From Alphaproteobacteria bacterium (lineage in GTDB: Bacteria > Pseudomonadota > Alphaproteobacteria > GCA-2731375): a stretch of 6,344 nt of DNA. Position numbers and translations under genes: made by a program. How positions within the stretch are numbered: position 1 is the stretch's first letter; the number at the start of each line of letters is the position of its first letter. A model generated the notes under the pieces. That model was given only the letters and a program-made list of their open reading frames with translations, was not told the origin of the DNA and ran no database searches. Shown here in pieces: positions 5,240 through 6,344 of this stretch. The stretch covers positions 1 to 6,344 of the forward strand of contig JASLMY010000261.1 in assembly GCA_030746295.1 (NCBI GenBank). The letters run 5' to 3'.

Positions 5240-6344
5240 GACCGGGTTCCGCTCGATCAACTGCCTGGCGATGAGGATGCGCTGGATCTCATTGGTGCCC
5301 TCGCCGATGCACATCAACGGTGCGTCGCGGTAATAGCGCTCGACGTGGAACTCCTTGGAATAGCCATAGCCGCCGTGGATCCGCATCGCCTCCATGGAGT
5401 TCTCGACCGCCGCCTCGGAGGCGAAGAGCTTGGCCATGCCGGCCTCCATGTCGCAACGCTCGCCCTTGTCGTAGGCATGGGCGGCCTGCTCGGTCAGCAG
5501 TTTCGCCGCCTCGACCCGGGTCGCCATGTCGCCGAGCTTGAGCTGGATCGCCTGGTGCTGGCAGATCGGCTTGCCCATGGTCTTGCGGACCTGGGAATAG
5601 GCCACCGCGTCCTTCAGCGCCGCGTTGGCGACGCCGACGCCGCGGGCGGCGACGTTGATGCGGCCGAGCTCCAAGCCACCGACGGCGTGGTGGAAGCCGC
5701 TGCCCTCCTCGCCGCCGATCAGGTTGTCGGCCGGGACCCGAAAGTCGTCGAAGATCAGCTCGCCCGAGTCGATGCCCTTGTAGCCCAGCTTCTCGAGCTT
5801 GCGGCTGACCCGAAAGCCCTCGCCCTTCTCGCAGAGGAACATCGAGGTGCCCTTGTAGCGCGGCTCGATGTCGATGTCCGTCTTGACCAGGACGGCAAAG
5901 CAGTGGCCGTAGATGCCGTTCGAGATCCAGGTCTTGGTGCCGTTGATGACATAGTCGTCGCCGTCGCGGATGGCGCGGGTCCGCACCGCCTGCAGGTCGG
6001 TGCCGCAGTCGGGCTCGGTCAGCGCCAAACCGCCCCGCATCTCGCCGGCGGCGAACTTGGGCAGGTAGTGCTGCTTTTGCCACTCGGTGCCGAAGCGCTC
6101 TACCGCCGCCGACATGATCAGGTGCGAGTTGAAGATGCCGGTCAGCGACATCCAGACCTCCGAGATCGTCGTGACGATCTTGGCATAAGTCGAGGCCGGG
6201 AGGCCGAGGCCGCCGTACTCCTCGGCGATGGTGGCACCGAAGAGGCCGAGCTCGATCATCTGTTGGACCATCTCTTCGGGATAGGTGTCGGCGTGCTCCA
6301 ATTCCAGGACGTGCGGGCGGACATCGCGGTCCAACCACTTGTTG
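5237..6344 (-). CDS. Acyl-CoA dehydrogenase, N-terminus cut by window edge
   Basis: A flavoprotein of the acyl-CoA dehydrogenase family, which forms a trans alpha,beta double bond in an acyl-CoA and passes electrons to electron-transfer flavoprotein. The frame stays open to the right edge, with Asn-Lys-Trp codons before the TTG at 6332-6334. That TTG is most likely an internal Leu, and about 15-20 residues plus the start lie outside. Counting from the TTG codon, visible marks are EEYGGLGLP (38-46), the flavin/substrate motif ALTEPDCGTD (104-113), NGTKTWISNG (131-140), QHQAIQLKLGDM (259-270), RIHGGYGYSKE (318-328) and YYRDA (334-338). GEGTNEIQR (344-352) has Glu345 at the position of the catalytic base of medium- and short-chain type enzymes (codon 5300-5302). 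The protein looks intact and active. It overlaps the CaiB/BaiF gene by one base, so the two share an operon. Chain length and branching preference cannot be read; straight, branched or dicarboxyl-CoA substrates all remain possible. Confidence 0.95.
   Translation of the reverse strand, partial: NKWLDRDVRPHVLELEHADTYPEEMVQQMIELGLFGATIAEEYGGLGLPASTYAKIVTTISEVWMSLTGIFNSHLIMSAAVERFGTEWQKQHYLPKFAAGEMRGGLALTEPDCGTDLQAVRTRAIRDGDDYVINGTKTWISNGIYGHCFAVLVKTDIDIEPRYKGTSMFLCEKGEGFRVSRKLEKLGYKGIDSGELIFDDFRVPADNLIGGEEGSGFHHAVGGLELGRINVAARGVGVANAALKDAVAYSQVRKTMGKPICQHQAIQLKLGDMATRVEAAKLLTEQAAHAYDKGERCDMEAGMAKLFASEAAVENSMEAMRIHGGYGYSKEFHVERYYRDAPLMCIGEGTNEIQRILIARQLIERNPV

Noticed and set aside
2872..5333. 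Long plus-strand open frames opposite the two CaiB/BaiF genes (2872-4023 and 3993-5333)
   Set aside because: Both lie on the antisense strand of well-supported enzymes. Stops are rare there because of third-position GC bias, and the translations show no domain or motif.
6332..6334. TTG as the start codon of the acyl-CoA dehydrogenase
   Set aside because: The frame continues upstream through Trp, Lys and Asn codons to the window edge. The family needs about 15-20 more N-terminal residues, so this is an internal Leu.
1..6344. Defence system, CRISPR array, transposon, phage or RNA gene in the window
   Set aside because: I see no repeat-spacer pattern, transposase-like or nuclease-like protein, terminal inverted repeats or tRNA/rRNA-like segments. 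The window is almost fully explained by five metabolic genes.

Overview
The window is GC-rich chromosomal-type DNA, roughly two-thirds G+C by eye. It is densely coding, with strong G/C bias at third codon positions. It holds five protein genes, all from acyl-CoA or organic-acid metabolism. Protein style and GC content suggest a GC-rich Pseudomonadota, most likely an alphaproteobacterium. No rRNA, tRNA or other marker gene is present, so that placement is inference. I see no mobile element, CRISPR array, toxin or defence gene.

Layout from left to right: (1) an MmgE/PrpD-family gene on the minus strand, whose C-terminus runs off the left edge; (2) a 101-bp divergent intergenic region; (3) a complete acetyl-CoA hydrolase/CoA-transferase family gene on the plus strand; (4) a 136-bp convergent intergenic region rich in small inverted repeats; (5) a minus-strand group read right to left: an acyl-CoA dehydrogenase cut at its N-terminus by the right edge, a CaiB/BaiF CoA-transferase whose start overlaps the dehydrogenase stop (TGATG), a 77-bp spacer with a dyad, and a second, clearly different CaiB/BaiF CoA-transferase.

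The combination reads as a catabolic cluster for an organic acid that must be carried as its CoA thioester. One or both CaiB/BaiF enzymes would move CoA onto the acid, the dehydrogenase would introduce an alpha,beta double bond, and the MmgE/PrpD protein could act as a dehydratase or isomerase on a carboxylic acid. The plus-strand CoA-transferase relative could exchange or release CoA. The substrate cannot be read from the sequence.

The two most interesting points are protein-level. The plus-strand CoA-transferase homologue lacks the catalytic glutamate of its family: Gly is at the Glu position and a Glu is where the family usually has Gly five residues later. The MmgE/PrpD protein differs at several positions that form the active site in its characterised relatives. 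The two divergently transcribed genes may therefore do chemistry that their family names do not predict.
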